From positions 242,989 to 306,988 of the forward strand of contig NZ_FQZE01000001.1 of the NCBI RefSeq assembly GCF_900141875.1: a DNA stretch of 64,000 nucleotides, written 5' to 3'. Of the stretch, positions 35,161 to 45,398 are shown piece by piece. Under the pieces are notes generated by a model. It had not been told where the DNA came from. It made no database searches and worked only from the letters and a program-made list of their open reading frames with translations. How positions within the stretch are numbered: position 1 is the stretch's first letter; the number at the start of each line of letters is the position of its first letter. A program made the position numbers and the translations under genes. The DNA is from Tangfeifania diversioriginum (GTDB lineage Bacteria > Bacteroidota > Bacteroidia > Bacteroidales > Prolixibacteraceae).

Positions 35161-35589
35161 TTGAAATTTAGCACAAAAACAAGATATGGAATAAGAGCAG
35201 TTCTTGAAATTGCATTAAACGCCAATGAAAAAGGCATTTACCAGAAAGACATTGCAAAAAATCAGGACATTTCATACAAATACCTCGACCATATTTTAAG
35301 CTCACTCAAAGCCACAGGAATTGTAACAAAAGCACACGGCCGCAAAAGTGGGTATGTATTAACGCGAAAACCATCTGAAATTACAGTTTACGACATACAC
35401 AATGCTTTTGAACCGGGCATTTGCGTGATTGACTGCATTGCCCCTGATTTTGAATGCAATCGCGAAAATAACTGCGCACTGAAAGGATTTTGGGGACAAC
35501 TGAACAACCAGATTATCGAATATTTTAAATCGACAACCATTAAAAATTTAATGCAAGAACAGGTCAAACTCGATGATATTGCCGTTTAG
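35161..35589 (+). CDS. Rrf2 family transcriptional regulator
   Basis: Start is TTG, giving the canonical Rrf2 N-terminus MKFSTKTRYGIRAVLEIALN. A winged helix follows (YQKDIAKNQDISYKYLDHILSSLKATGIVTKAHGRKSGYVL). The C-terminal half holds four Cys in CVIDC, ECNRENNC order (residues about 97-108), the arrangement that binds an Fe-S cluster in IscR, RirA and NsrR relatives. It may sense iron-sulfur status, NO or redox-active metal. It starts 2 bp after the second YceI gene and precedes the HYC_CC_PP and cus genes, so it may control the island (inference). Confidence 0.9.
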   Translation: MKFSTKTRYGIRAVLEIALNANEKGIYQKDIAKNQDISYKYLDHILSSLKATGIVTKAHGRKSGYVLTRKPSEITVYDIHNAFEPGICVIDCIAPDFECNRENNCALKGFWGQLNNQIIEYFKSTTIKNLMQEQVKLDDIAV

Positions 35590-35651
35590 ATTTTCCGGTT
35601 TTAAACATTCCTTTTGCATCGGTTGTTGATATTTGTGAAAAAATAATTGTA

Positions 35652-36026
35652 ATGCTACGAAAAATAAGCCACATACTTTTTAGTTTCTTGTTGCTGCTTG
35701 TAACAACAGGGATGGCTGTATCTCAGCATTACTGTGGCGATTTTCTGGTTTCTACCTCGCTTTTCGGCGAAGCCGACCCCTGCTGCGATTCCGGTGAATG
35801 CTGCCACAACGAGTCCAGCTTCTATCAGTTGGACGAAGATTTTTCGACACCACTAATTTCAAAAATACCGGCATTCAATCAGCTCAGTGTTTTTGAAAAC
35901 TTTTCATTTAATACCAGTTGGCAACTTCCCAAACCAGCTATTAAAAAGGCATTTATCTTATTTGAATCCCCACCGCCACTCACTACACTCAAAGCACTTT
36001 CACTAATACAGGTATATCGTTTGTGA
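35652..36026 (+). CDS. HYC_CC_PP family small exported protein
   Basis: A 124-residue protein with an N-terminal hydrophobic segment (ILFSFLLLLVTTGMAVS) and the three marks that give this Bacteroidota family its name: HYC at 26-28, two CC pairs at 44-45 and 50-51 (DPCCDSGECCH) and a PPP near residue 108 (FESPPPLTT). The family is usually found next to heavy-metal efflux genes. Here it lies 84 bp before cusA. The His/Cys cluster suggests a metal site in the periplasm. Its role is not known. Confidence 0.8.
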   Translation: MLRKISHILFSFLLLLVTTGMAVSQHYCGDFLVSTSLFGEADPCCDSGECCHNESSFYQLDEDFSTPLISKIPAFNQLSVFENFSFNTSWQLPKPAIKKAFILFESPPPLTTLKALSLIQVYRL

Positions 36027-36109
36027 ATTTATTATGATTAGCAAAAAGGCACTCTAAATCCAGGGCTGTCGGTATTATTAATCATTTTAAAAATCATAAA
36101 TGAAGTTGC

Positions 36110-39100
36110 ATGTTAAATCGAATCATTCGTTTTTTTCTTGAAAATAAACTGGTTACCTTTTTGGTACTGGTACTTTTTATAAGTTGGGGAATCATTACCT
36201 CACCTTTTGGCTGGGATACCGGAATATTACCCAAAGACCCGGTGCCGGTAGATGCTATCCCCGACATTGGCGAAAACCAGCAAATTGTTTTTACTGAATG
36301 GCCGGGACGCTCGCCCCAGGACATCGAGGACCAGATTTCCTATCCACTCACCACATCCCTGCTCGGAATTCCCGGTGTGAAATCTATCCGGAGTTCATCC
36401 ATCTTCGGGTTTTCCAGCATTTACATCATTTTTGAAGAAGATGTGGAATTTTACTGGTCGCGTTCCCGGATTCTTGAAAAGCTGAATTCTCTGCCATCGG
36501 GCTTGCTGCCTGATGGGGTTCAGCCGGCGCTCGGCCCCGATGCCACCGCGCTCGGCCAGGTTTACTGGTACACCATCGAAGGCCGTGACCCGGAAGGAAA
36601 CCCGACCGGCGGTTGGGACTTGCACGAAATACGCACCGTGCAGGATTATTACGTAAAGTACGGACTGAATGCAGCCGAAGGGGTTTCTGAGGTGGCATCG
36701 GTTGGCGGATTTGTGCAGGAGTATCAGATTGATGTAAACCCGGATGCACTCAAAGCCTACGATATTCCACTCCATAAAGTGATGATGGCAGTTCAGAAAT
36801 CCAATCGCGATGTGGGTGCCAAAACCATTGAAATCAACCAGGCCGAATACCTGGTTCGTGGCCTGGGATATATAAAAAGTACCGAGGACATTGAAAAAGC
36901 CGTAGTCGCAGTATCCGACAATGTTCCGGTGCGCATTAAAGATGTTGCCGTAGTATCCCTGGGACCGTCCATCCGCCGGGGTGCGCTCGATAAAGATGGT
37001 GCCGAAGTGGTTGGCGGAGTTGTGGTTGCCCGTTACGGCGCTAATCCGCTGGAAGTCATCAACAATGTAAAAGATAAAATTGAGGAAATTTCACCCGGAC
37101 TGCCAAAAAAAACGTTGGCAGACGGAACCGAAAGCCAGCTCACTATTGTGCCATTTTACGACCGTACCGAACTGATTTACGAAACACTGGGAACCCTGGA
37201 AGAGGCACTCTCGCTGCAGGTCCTGATTACTATCCTGGTAATTATTGTAATGGTATATAATCTCCGTGCTTCATTCCTCATATCAAGCTTGTTGCCCATT
37301 GCAGTGCTCATGGTTTTTATTGCCATGCGCTACGCAGGAGTTGATGCCAATATTGTGGCGTTGTCGGGCATTGCCATCGCCATCGGAACCATGGTCGATT
37401 TGGGGATTATTCTTTCCGAAAATATTATTAAACACCTTGATGAAGCGGCGCCGGGGCAGAAACTCATCGACACTATTTACAAAGGTGCTTCCGAAGTTTC
37501 GTCGGCAATTTTAACTGCCGTTTCCACAACCATAGTGAGCTTCATCCCTGTATTTACCATGCAGGCTGCCGAAGGAAAACTCTTTGGCCCGCTGGCATTC
37601 ACCAAAACCTTTGCCCTGATTGCTGCTTTGCTGGTGTCGTTGTTAATACTTCCCACACTGGCGCACTGGTTTTTTGGTTTTAGAATCAAAAACAAACCGG
37701 TTGCCAAATGGGTGAATGGCGCACTGGTAATTATCGGAATAATCGCACTTTTTGCAGGCTTGTACTGGGGTGGTGCCATTTTGCTGTTATTCGGAATTGT
37801 GGGTTCAGTGAAAATTTGGTTTCCCACAAAAGAGGAGAATAAAAAGAAATGGTACAACCGTTTGCTTGCAAATGCAGAGCTTATCATTGCCGTTTTGGGG
37901 GTAATCTGGCTGCTGGCAAATTACTGGATGCCGCTCGGTGCAGGTAGAAGCCTTTTCCTGAACACCATTTTTGTGGCTATTTTGGTCAGCTTTATACTGG
38001 GCGCTTTTACATTACTGGAATACTATTACAAACTCATTCTGAACTGGAGCCTCAGTCACAAAACCCTTTTTCTGACAATCCCTTCATTTTTGATTCTATT
38101 CGGGGCAGTTATATGGCTGGGTTTCAACACAATATTTGGTTTTGCTGCAAAAGGATTCGATAAACTGAACTTGAACGTGCGCACTACGAAAGTGTGGTCT
38201 GGATTAACCCATGCTTTCCCGGGAATCGGAAAGGAATTCATGCCTTCGCTCGATGAAGGAAGTTTCCTGCTGATGCCTACTTCCATGCCACATTCCGGAA
38301 TGGAATACAACAGCAAAATTGTGGGGCAGCTCGATATGCTGGTTACCAGCATCCCCGAAGTGGAACTGACCGTGGGGAAACTGGGTCGCGTTGAATCTGC
38401 GCTGGATCCGGCGCCCATCTCCATGTTCGAAAATGTAATCAACTACAAACCGGAATTCATGCTTGACGAACGCGGGCATCGTGTCCGTTTCAAAGTGGAT
38501 AATGAAGATCGGTTTATTACTGTTTCGGGCGATTCGCTCACCAACGAAGAGGCACTTGAACAGGGAATTTCACGCGAGGATTTGATTCCTGACCGCTGGG
38601 GAAGCTATTTCCGCAACTGGCGTTCACACATCAAAACCCCCGATGACATTTGGAATGAAATCGTTAAGGTGACAAAAATACCCGGTATTACATCGGCGCC
38701 AAAACTGCAACCCATTGAAACACGGCTGGTGATGCTTCAAACCGGAATGCGGGCGCCAATGGGCGTGAAAGTTTACGGCCCCGATTTGGCCACTATTGAA
38801 AATTTTGGAATGAAGCTGGAAGATATTCTGAAAAATGTGCCTTCGGTAAAAGAGGAAGCCGTTTTTGCCGACCGTATTGTGGGCAAACCATACATCCACC
38901 TGAATATCGACCGGGATGAAATTGCCCGTTACGGCCTCAACGTGGAAGACGTGCAGCAAACCATTGAAACAGCCATTGGCGGTATGCGAATTACCTCCAC
39001 GGTGGAAGGCCGCGAACGTTTCCCGGTGCGGGTGAGGTACCCACGAGAGTTGCGCGATGATCCTGAAACACTGGCAAAAATTTTAATACCAACACCAACC

Positions 39101-39934
39101 GGCGCCCAGATTCCACTTGAACAGGTGGTAGATATTGAATATGTACGGGGTCCGCAAGCCATAAAAAGCGAAGAAACATTTTTGGTGGGGTACGTGCTTT
39201 TCGACAAACGCGACGGTTTTGCCGAAGTTGATGTGGTGAATGACGCACAGGAAGCCATTCAGGCACAAATCGATTCCGGCGAATTAACCGTTCCGGCAGG
39301 TGTCAGCTATAATTTTTCAGGGAACTACGAAAACCAGGTCAGGGCCGAAAAACGCCTTTCCATTATTGTTCCGCTGGTGCTGGTTATTGTTTTTCTGATT
39401 CTCTATTTCCAGTTCAAATCGGTAACAACCTCGCTGATGATTTTCAGCGGAATTGCCATGGCTTTCAGCGGTGGGTTTGCCATGCTCTGGTTCTACGGTC
39501 AAGGCTGGTTTGCCGACTTTTCAGTTTTCGGCACCAACATGCGCGACCTGTTCCAGATGGATCCGGTTAACCTGAGTGTGGCCGTTTGGGTAGGGTTCAT
39601 TGCCCTGTTCGGACTGGCTACCGACGACGGAGTGGTAATGGGAACTTACCTCGACCAAAGTTTCAAACGGAATAAACCCGAAGACCTGAAAGGCGTGCGC
39701 GATGCCGTAGTGGAAGCCGGCCAGCGCCGGATCAAACCGGCCGTGATGACCTCGGCAACTACCATAATTGCCTTGTTGCCTATCCTGACTTCCACCGGGC
39801 GCGGTGCCGATATTATGATCCCCATGGCCATCCCGGCATTTGGTGGAATGGTGTTCGCCGCCATTACTTATTTTATCGTTCCCACGCTCTATTCGCTGCG
39901 GGAAGAACGCAAATTTAAAACCCGAAAATCATGA
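36110..39934 (+). CDS. cusA: CusA/CzcA heavy-metal RND efflux permease
   Basis: The inner-membrane proton-driven pump of a tripartite metal exporter. The 1274 residues are longer than E. coli CusA (about 1047). It has the usual N-terminal FFLENKLVTFLVLVLFI helix, periplasmic porter blocks, the heavy-metal RND signature on helix 4 (GTMVDLGIILSENIIKHL) and C-terminal GLATDDGVVMGTYLDQS with ALLPILTSTGRGADIMIPMAIPAFGGM. An extra stretch of about 130 residues with roughly three hydrophobic segments lies near 530-660, between helix 6 and helix 7. It overlaps the TolC gene by 4 bp (ATGA). Substrate is likely Cu(I)/Ag(I), judged by neighbours. Confidence 0.93.
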   Translation: MLNRIIRFFLENKLVTFLVLVLFISWGIITSPFGWDTGILPKDPVPVDAIPDIGENQQIVFTEWPGRSPQDIEDQISYPLTTSLLGIPGVKSIRSSSIFGFSSIYIIFEEDVEFYWSRSRILEKLNSLPSGLLPDGVQPALGPDATALGQVYWYTIEGRDPEGNPTGGWDLHEIRTVQDYYVKYGLNAAEGVSEVASVGGFVQEYQIDVNPDALKAYDIPLHKVMMAVQKSNRDVGAKTIEINQAEYLVRGLGYIKSTEDIEKAVVAVSDNVPVRIKDVAVVSLGPSIRRGALDKDGAEVVGGVVVARYGANPLEVINNVKDKIEEISPGLPKKTLADGTESQLTIVPFYDRTELIYETLGTLEEALSLQVLITILVIIVMVYNLRASFLISSLLPIAVLMVFIAMRYAGVDANIVALSGIAIAIGTMVDLGIILSENIIKHLDEAAPGQKLIDTIYKGASEVSSAILTAVSTTIVSFIPVFTMQAAEGKLFGPLAFTKTFALIAALLVSLLILPTLAHWFFGFRIKNKPVAKWVNGALVIIGIIALFAGLYWGGAILLLFGIVGSVKIWFPTKEENKKKWYNRLLANAELIIAVLGVIWLLANYWMPLGAGRSLFLNTIFVAILVSFILGAFTLLEYYYKLILNWSLSHKTLFLTIPSFLILFGAVIWLGFNTIFGFAAKGFDKLNLNVRTTKVWSGLTHAFPGIGKEFMPSLDEGSFLLMPTSMPHSGMEYNSKIVGQLDMLVTSIPEVELTVGKLGRVESALDPAPISMFENVINYKPEFMLDERGHRVRFKVDNEDRFITVSGDSLTNEEALEQGISREDLIPDRWGSYFRNWRSHIKTPDDIWNEIVKVTKIPGITSAPKLQPIETRLVMLQTGMRAPMGVKVYGPDLATIENFGMKLEDILKNVPSVKEEAVFADRIVGKPYIHLNIDRDEIARYGLNVEDVQQTIETAIGGMRITSTVEGRERFPVRVRYPRELRDDPETLAKILIPTPTGAQIPLEQVVDIEYVRGPQAIKSEETFLVGYVLFDKRDGFAEVDVVNDAQEAIQAQIDSGELTVPAGVSYNFSGNYENQVRAEKRLSIIVPLVLVIVFLILYFQFKSVTTSLMIFSGIAMAFSGGFAMLWFYGQGWFADFSVFGTNMRDLFQMDPVNLSVAVWVGFIALFGLATDDGVVMGTYLDQSFKRNKPEDLKGVRDAVVEAGQRRIKPAVMTSATTIIALLPILTSTGRGADIMIPMAIPAFGGMVFAAITYFIVPTLYSLREERKFKTRKS

Positions 39935-41178
39935 AACAATTCATAAATATAATATTGCTTCTGTTCCTGGGCACGTTGTCGGTAAATGCCCAAACCCTGG
40001 AAGATTATTTCAGGGAGGCAGCCGAAAACAACACCGGGCTGAAAGCCAGATACATTGAGTTTGAAGCTGCGCTGCAGGAAATTCCGCAGGTGAACGCACT
40101 GCCCGACCCCACATTGTCATTCGGTGCATTTATTTCTCCGGTGGAAACGCGGGTTGGGCCGCAGCGGGCAAAGTTTTCGCTCACACAAATGTTCCCGTGG
40201 TTCGGCACCCTGAAAGCCAAAGATGATGCGGCTTCGTTGCGGGCCGAAGCCAAATACCAGGCATTTTTAGATGCGCGCAACAAGCTATTTTATCAGGTGG
40301 CTGCAGCGTATTATCCGCTATACGAACTCAACCGGCTGAAAAAAGCTGAACGAGAGAATATCGAAATTTTGAAATCGTATAAAAACATTGCGGAGAAAAA
40401 TTTTGAAAATGGCAAAGGTGCCATGACGAATGTGTTGCGCGTGGACATCATGCTCGATGATGCAACAACCACCCTCGAAATTCTCAACGAAAAAGAGAAG
40501 CCGCTTTTGTCCGCTTTTAATCATCTTTTAAACCGGGATGAAGACGCCGAAGTGGCAATTGCCGATTCGCTGACAATTTCACCACTGCCGGAACAATACC
40601 GCAGTGATTCACTGCTGGCGAACAATCCGGCATTGAATGCATTCGACACGAAAATTAAAGCCGGTGAAGCGGCAGAAGAAGTGGCAAAAAAACAGGGAAT
40701 GCCCAACCTTGGAGTTGGCCTCGATTACGCAGTGGTGAGTGAACGTCCCGATGTTTCATTGCCGGATAACGGAAAAGATATCGTTATGCCGATGGTTTCA
40801 GTCAGTATCCCGATTTTCAGGAAAAAATACGACGCTGCACAAAAACAGGCCCAACTGGAACAGGAACAATTTGCGCTTCAGAAAAATGACTACATCAATA
40901 CATTGTCGGCTGAATACGACAACGTTTGGTTCAACATCCGGCAAACGCAAAAACTCATTCAAAAATACAAACAACAGATTGAAACCAGCCGGCAAACGCT
41001 CAACCTGCTTTTTACTTCCTACAGTAATTCGGGAGAAGAATTTGAAGAGGTTTTGCGCCTTCAGCAACAATTGCTGAAATACGAAAAACTAAAAGCCACG
41101 GCAACTGCTGAATTCCATATTGCCCAGGCAAAAATCAATTATTTAACGGCAAAAACATATAATAATGAAAACAAATAA
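39931..41178 (+). CDS. cusC: TolC-family outer-membrane channel (CusC-like)
   Basis: A 415-residue outer-membrane efflux duct. Signal peptide (IILLLFLGTLSVNAQ), then two OEP repeats of long helices: first LEDYFREAAENNTGLKARYIEFEAALQEIP with GPQRAKFSLTQMFPWFGTLKAK, second from about residue 215 (NNPALNAFDTKIKAGEAAEEVAKKQGMPNLGVGLDYAVV). The PWFGT motif is common in the metal-efflux branch. It starts inside the end of cusA and ends 14 bp inside cusB, so the pump genes form one tightly coupled operon. Confidence 0.92.
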   Translation: MKQFINIILLLFLGTLSVNAQTLEDYFREAAENNTGLKARYIEFEAALQEIPQVNALPDPTLSFGAFISPVETRVGPQRAKFSLTQMFPWFGTLKAKDDAASLRAEAKYQAFLDARNKLFYQVAAAYYPLYELNRLKKAERENIEILKSYKNIAEKNFENGKGAMTNVLRVDIMLDDATTTLEILNEKEKPLLSAFNHLLNRDEDAEVAIADSLTISPLPEQYRSDSLLANNPALNAFDTKIKAGEAAEEVAKKQGMPNLGVGLDYAVVSERPDVSLPDNGKDIVMPMVSVSIPIFRKKYDAAQKQAQLEQEQFALQKNDYINTLSAEYDNVWFNIRQTQKLIQKYKQQIETSRQTLNLLFTSYSNSGEEFEEVLRLQQQLLKYEKLKATATAEFHIAQAKINYLTAKTYNNENK

Positions 41179-42940
41179 ATCAACAATTATAATCGCGCTG
41201 GCAACCCTTTTATTTGGGTTGTTGATTGGCTGGTTCGTTTTCGGCGGTTCAACCGAAGAGAGCCACGAAGGACATGACCATGCGGAAGAAGTAGCGGGAG
41301 AGGCAGAAACCTGGACTTGCTCCATGCACCCGCAAATCAGGCAACCGGAACCCGGCGACTGCCCCATTTGCGGAATGGATTTGATTCCGCTGGATGACGA
41401 ACAGGACGAAGACACCGACCCGATGGCGGTAAAAATGTCGAAAACGGCCATGCAACTGGCCAGCATACGCACAGAAAAAGTGAAAGCAACCGAGCCGGTT
41501 AAAACACTGCGATTAAACGGCAAGGTGGAAACCGACGAGCGGCGGATTGCCAGTCAGTCGTCACACATTCCAGGCCGGATTGAAGAACTGATGGTGAGTT
41601 TCACGGGTGAATTTGTTCAAAAAGGACAAGTAATTGCCTCGGTGTATTCGCCCGATTTGGTCACGGCCCAGGAAGAGTTGTTTGAAGCGGAAAAAATAAA
41701 GGATTCCCAGCCGCAACTTTTCAATGCCGCAAAAGAAAAACTGAAAAACTGGAAACTGACAGAAAGCCAGATTGAACAAATTTTACAGTCGGGCAAACCT
41801 GAAGAACTATTTGATATTCAAGCTGATATTTCAGGTTATGTAACCAGCCGAAATGTAAATGTTGGCGACTACATTTCGCGCGGACAGGCCATTTACAAAA
41901 TGGCCGATTTGTCGCGGGTGTGGGTGCTGTTCGATGTGTATGAGCAGGACATGCCGTGGGTAAAAAAAGGCGATAAAATAAGCTTTTCGGTGGCATCCGT
42001 TCCGGGCGAAACGTTTGAGGGGAGAATATCTTTTCTCGATCCGGTCATCGACCCTAAAACCCGGGTGGCCAAAGCTCGTGTAGAGGTGGCAAACAGCGGG
42101 TTAAAGCTGAAACCCGAAATGTTTGCTTCGGGAACTGTTGAAGCCAGTTTCCCGGCAAAAGCCGGTAATATTTCAGTGCCCAAAACAGCAGTGATGTGGA
42201 CTGGAAAACGCTCGCTGGTCTATGTAAAAGCAGAAACTGAAACGGGAGTGAACTTTATGATGCGCGAAGTTACCCTCGGCCCCGCGCTCGGCGACAGCTA
42301 CCTGGTTGAAAGCGGGCTGGACGAAGGCGAAGAAATCGCAGTGAGCGGAACGTTCAGCATCGACGCAGCCGCTCAACTGGCCGGAAAATCCAGCATGATG
42401 ACTCCGCCCGAAAGCAAAACCATGGAAACACCGCAGGCGTTCCGCGAACAAATCACCGCCGTGGCCAATGCCTATTTCGAAGTAAAAAATGCCCTTGTGA
42501 ACGACGATGCCGGAACGGCCCAAAAAGCAGCCGGCAAAGTTTCCGGAGCTCTTGAAAATGTTGAAATGAACTTACTGGAAGGAGATGCGCACCATCACTG
42601 GATGGCTTTGCAAAAACAACTGGAAGATGCTTCTAAAATGATTTCAGAAACTGCTGATATTGAAAAACAGCGGGAGCATTTCAACACGCTTTCCGAAGCC
42701 ATGCTCGAAACAACCGAATCGTTCGGGCTCGAAATCGACCGGACTTACCGGCAGTTCTGCCCCATGGCTTTCGACGACGAAGGCGCGTTCTGGCTGAGCG
42801 AATCAGACGAAGTGCTGAACCCATACTTCGGCGATATGATGCTGCGTTGCGGCGAAGTAAAACAAACTTACCGCAAAGGGCAGCGAATTTTTAAAACTGC
42901 TGAAAATCAAAACACACAGTCAGCAGGACACAATCATTAA
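41165..42940 (+). CDS. cusB: CusB-like efflux adaptor with heavy-metal-binding and DUF3347 domains
   Basis: The periplasmic membrane-fusion subunit that bridges CusA and CusC. Residues 8-27 anchor it in the membrane. A HEGHDH stretch and a heavy-metal-binding domain follow (WTCSMHPQIRQP ... CPICGMDL, Cys52, His55, Cys66, Cys69). Residues about 90-400 are the lipoyl/barrel-sandwich and beta-barrel (SHIPGRIEELMVSFTGEFVQKGQ, VSVGDYI-like NVGDYISRGQAIYKMADLSRVWVLFDV split over the fold). About 430-570 is a DUF3347 domain (CPMAFDDEGAFWLSESDEVLNPYFGDMMLRCGE). The extra metal-binding domains suggest it captures metal for the pump. Confidence 0.92.
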   Translation: MKTNKSTIIIALATLLFGLLIGWFVFGGSTEESHEGHDHAEEVAGEAETWTCSMHPQIRQPEPGDCPICGMDLIPLDDEQDEDTDPMAVKMSKTAMQLASIRTEKVKATEPVKTLRLNGKVETDERRIASQSSHIPGRIEELMVSFTGEFVQKGQVIASVYSPDLVTAQEELFEAEKIKDSQPQLFNAAKEKLKNWKLTESQIEQILQSGKPEELFDIQADISGYVTSRNVNVGDYISRGQAIYKMADLSRVWVLFDVYEQDMPWVKKGDKISFSVASVPGETFEGRISFLDPVIDPKTRVAKARVEVANSGLKLKPEMFASGTVEASFPAKAGNISVPKTAVMWTGKRSLVYVKAETETGVNFMMREVTLGPALGDSYLVESGLDEGEEIAVSGTFSIDAAAQLAGKSSMMTPPESKTMETPQAFREQITAVANAYFEVKNALVNDDAGTAQKAAGKVSGALENVEMNLLEGDAHHHWMALQKQLEDASKMISETADIEKQREHFNTLSEAMLETTESFGLEIDRTYRQFCPMAFDDEGAFWLSESDEVLNPYFGDMMLRCGEVKQTYRKGQRIFKTAENQNTQSAGHNH

Positions 42941-42958
42941 TTAAAACAAATTGAAATC

Positions 42959-43165
42959 ATGTTTATTAAATTGCTTCTTATATCAATTGTTTTGGTTGCC
43001 ATCGTGATGCTGGCACTAGGAATAAAACTTCTGTTCAACAAAGATGCAAAATTCACTGTTCACTCGTGTAATCCTGAAAACAATGACCCGGAACACGAGG
43101 GAAGCTGCTGCAATTGCGGAACTGAATCTCCGTCAGTTTATGATGCAGACACGGCAATCAAGTAA
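42959..43165 (+). CDS. Small Cys-rich membrane protein
   Basis: A 68-residue protein with one N-terminal hydrophobic helix (FIKLLLISIVLVAIVMLALGIKLLF) and a tail holding four Cys: HSCNPEN and GSCCNCGTES. It sits 18 bp after cusB and 31 bp before the CopB gene, in the same operon. Similar short membrane proteins occur near redox and metal genes in Bacteroidota, but I cannot name a family. The Cys cluster could bind metal at the membrane surface (inference). Confidence 0.75.
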   Translation: MFIKLLLISIVLVAIVMLALGIKLLFNKDAKFTVHSCNPENNDPEHEGSCCNCGTESPSVYDADTAIK

Positions 43166-43196
43166 ACTATTTTGGATGTAATCAAAAGTTGAAACA

Positions 43197-45329
43197 ATGA
43201 ATAATAAGAATAAACATCATAAAGAACACCAGCACAACCATTCAGAAAGGGATGGTAAAAAGGAAAGGCATGATTCACACCATCATGAAAATCAAGGGCA
43301 CAGCCATCATGAAAAACATGAAAATCAACACCATGGAAATCATCATGATGAACACGACCACAGTTCCCATGATCATTCAGAACACCATGCCATGATGATA
43401 CAAGATTTCCGGAAACGGTTCTGGATTTCACTGGTTCTCACCTTGCCGGTTCTGGTGTTGTCGCCTATGATTCAGCAATTGCTGGGTTTCGAATTCGCCC
43501 TTTTCCCTGAGTACGATCCGTATATTCTGTTTGGTCTGTCAACGGTAGTATTTTTCTACGGAGGCTGGCCATTTTTAACCGGACTGGCCGATGAGCTGAA
43601 GAAAAAACAACCGGGGATGATGACCCTGATTGCCGTGGCCATTTCCGTTGCCTGGGGATACAGCTCAGCAACAACCTTTGGCGTAAAAGGCAGTACATTT
43701 TTCTGGGAACTGGTTACCCTCATCGACATCATGCTGCTGGGACACTGGATTGAAATGAAATCGGTTTTGGGCGCTTCGCGATCGCTGCAAAAACTGGTGG
43801 AAATGATGCCGTCAGAGGCCCATTTGTTAAAAGATGGCGAAACCAGCGATGTAAAAGTGGATAAACTTCAGAAGGACAATACCGTTTTGGTGCGTCCGGG
43901 CGAAAAAATTCCGGTGGATGGGGAAATTACTGATGGCAAAAGCAACGTAAACGAGTCGATGGTAACCGGCGAATCGAAACCTGTACAAAAAACCAAGGGC
44001 GAAAAGGTGATTGGCGGAACCATCAACGGGAATGGCTCGCTTACCATCGTGGTCAAACAAATCGGCGACGATGCTTACCTGAGCAAAGTAATTAACATGG
44101 TGCGCGAGGCCCAGGGCAAAAAATCGAAAACCCAGAACCTGGCCGACCGCATTGCATTCTGGTTGACAATTACAGCGCTGACCATTGGATTTGGCACGCT
44201 GGCCACCTGGCTGGTTTTGGGGAAACCGTTTGTGTTTGCGCTGGAGCGTATGGCTACTGTAATGGTAATTACCTGCCCGCACGCGTTGGGTCTTGCAGTG
44301 CCTTTAGTGGCGGCCATCTCCACATCGGTTTCTGCCCAAAAAGGGCTGCTTATCCGCAACCGGACCGCTTTCGAAAATGCCCGGAAAATCACCTTGTTTG
44401 CTTTCGACAAAACCGGAACGCTGACCAAAGGCAATTTCGGGGTTTCGCTTTATGAAACACTTCATGAAGATTTCAAGAAAAAACAGGTTTTGAGGCTGGC
44501 CGGAGCGCTCGAAGCAAAATCAGAACATCCACTGGCGATTGGAATAATGGAAAAAATTAAAGATGAAAAGATTGAAATTCCTGACGCTAAAAATTTCAAT
44601 GCCATCACCGGAAAAGGAATTGAAGCAGAAGTTGAAAATAAAAATGTGAAAGTAGTGAGCCCGGGGTATCTGAAAGAGCAAAAAATCGATATTCCTGAAA
44701 AAGCTTTTGACAACCAGCAGGATACCGTTGTTTTTGTGTTGGTTGACAACATGTTGGCAGGTTTTATCGCTATGGCCGATGAAATTCGACCAGAATCTTA
44801 CGATGCAGTAAAAATGCTCAAAAAGAGCGGCATGAAAGTTTTTATGATGACCGGCGACAACGAAAAAGTGGCGAAAAGCGTGAGCGATGAACTTGGCCTC
44901 GATGGGTATTTTGCAGGCATTTTGCCCGATGAAAAGCTGGAGAAAATTAAGGAATTCCAGCAGCAGGGAGAGTTTGTTGCAATGACCGGCGACGGCATTA
45001 ACGATGCCCCTGCCCTTGCCACAGCCAATGTAGGAATTGCAGTGGGAAGCGGTACCGATGTGGCTGCCGAAACGGCCGACATTGTTTTGGTGAACAGCAA
45101 TCCGCGCGATATTGCTTCGTTGGTAAAATTTGGAAAAGCTACCTACCAAAAAATGATTCAGAATTTCATCTGGGCTACAGGTTACAATATTGTGGCCATT
45201 CCGCTTGCTGCCGGAGTTTTAATCAGTGCCGGAATTGTCATCAGCCCTGCAGTAGGCGCCATCTTAATGAGCCTGAGTACCATTATTGTGGCCATTAACG
45301 CACAACTTTTAAAACGAAAAATAGCCTGA
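43197..45329 (+). CDS. copB: CopB-type copper-translocating P1B-ATPase
   Basis: A P-type ATPase of 710 residues. The first 64 residues contain 23 His and replace the usual HMA domain. Motifs in order: actuator TGES at 257-260, the metal-passage CPH at 360-362 (in place of CPC, the mark of the CopB subgroup), phosphorylated Asp404 in DKTGT, the SEHPLA His-Pro pair, MTGDN and [10 protein letters not shown]. The CPH subgroup exports copper (Cu(I) or Cu(II)) and sometimes silver from the cytoplasm. Placed between the Cus pump and two HMA proteins, it likely feeds metal to the periplasmic arm. Confidence 0.93.
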   Translation: MNNKNKHHKEHQHNHSERDGKKERHDSHHHENQGHSHHEKHENQHHGNHHDEHDHSSHDHSEHHAMMIQDFRKRFWISLVLTLPVLVLSPMIQQLLGFEFALFPEYDPYILFGLSTVVFFYGGWPFLTGLADELKKKQPGMMTLIAVAISVAWGYSSATTFGVKGSTFFWELVTLIDIMLLGHWIEMKSVLGASRSLQKLVEMMPSEAHLLKDGETSDVKVDKLQKDNTVLVRPGEKIPVDGEITDGKSNVNESMVTGESKPVQKTKGEKVIGGTINGNGSLTIVVKQIGDDAYLSKVINMVREAQGKKSKTQNLADRIAFWLTITALTIGFGTLATWLVLGKPFVFALERMATVMVITCPHALGLAVPLVAAISTSVSAQKGLLIRNRTAFENARKITLFAFDKTGTLTKGNFGVSLYETLHEDFKKKQVLRLAGALEAKSEHPLAIGIMEKIKDEKIEIPDAKNFNAITGKGIEAEVENKNVKVVSPGYLKEQKIDIPEKAFDNQQDTVVFVLVDNMLAGFIAMADEIRPESYDAVKMLKKSGMKVFMMTGDNEKVAKSVSDELGLDGYFAGILPDEKLEKIKEFQQQGEFVAMTGDGINDAPALATANVGIAVGSGTDVAAETADIVLVNSNPRDIASLVKFGKATYQKMIQNFIWATGYNIVAIPLAAGVLISAGIVISPAVGAILMSLSTIIVAINAQLLKRKIA

Positions 45330-45398
45330 AATAGTGAACAAAACAGAAAATTATCAAATTAAAGTATTAGTTATTAACCATTTAAAATTCAAAAAAAG

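Noticed and set aside
44520..45149. A 209-codon minus-strand open frame inside copB
   Set aside because: Antisense to the conserved P-ATPase catalytic part, with no start context or family features.
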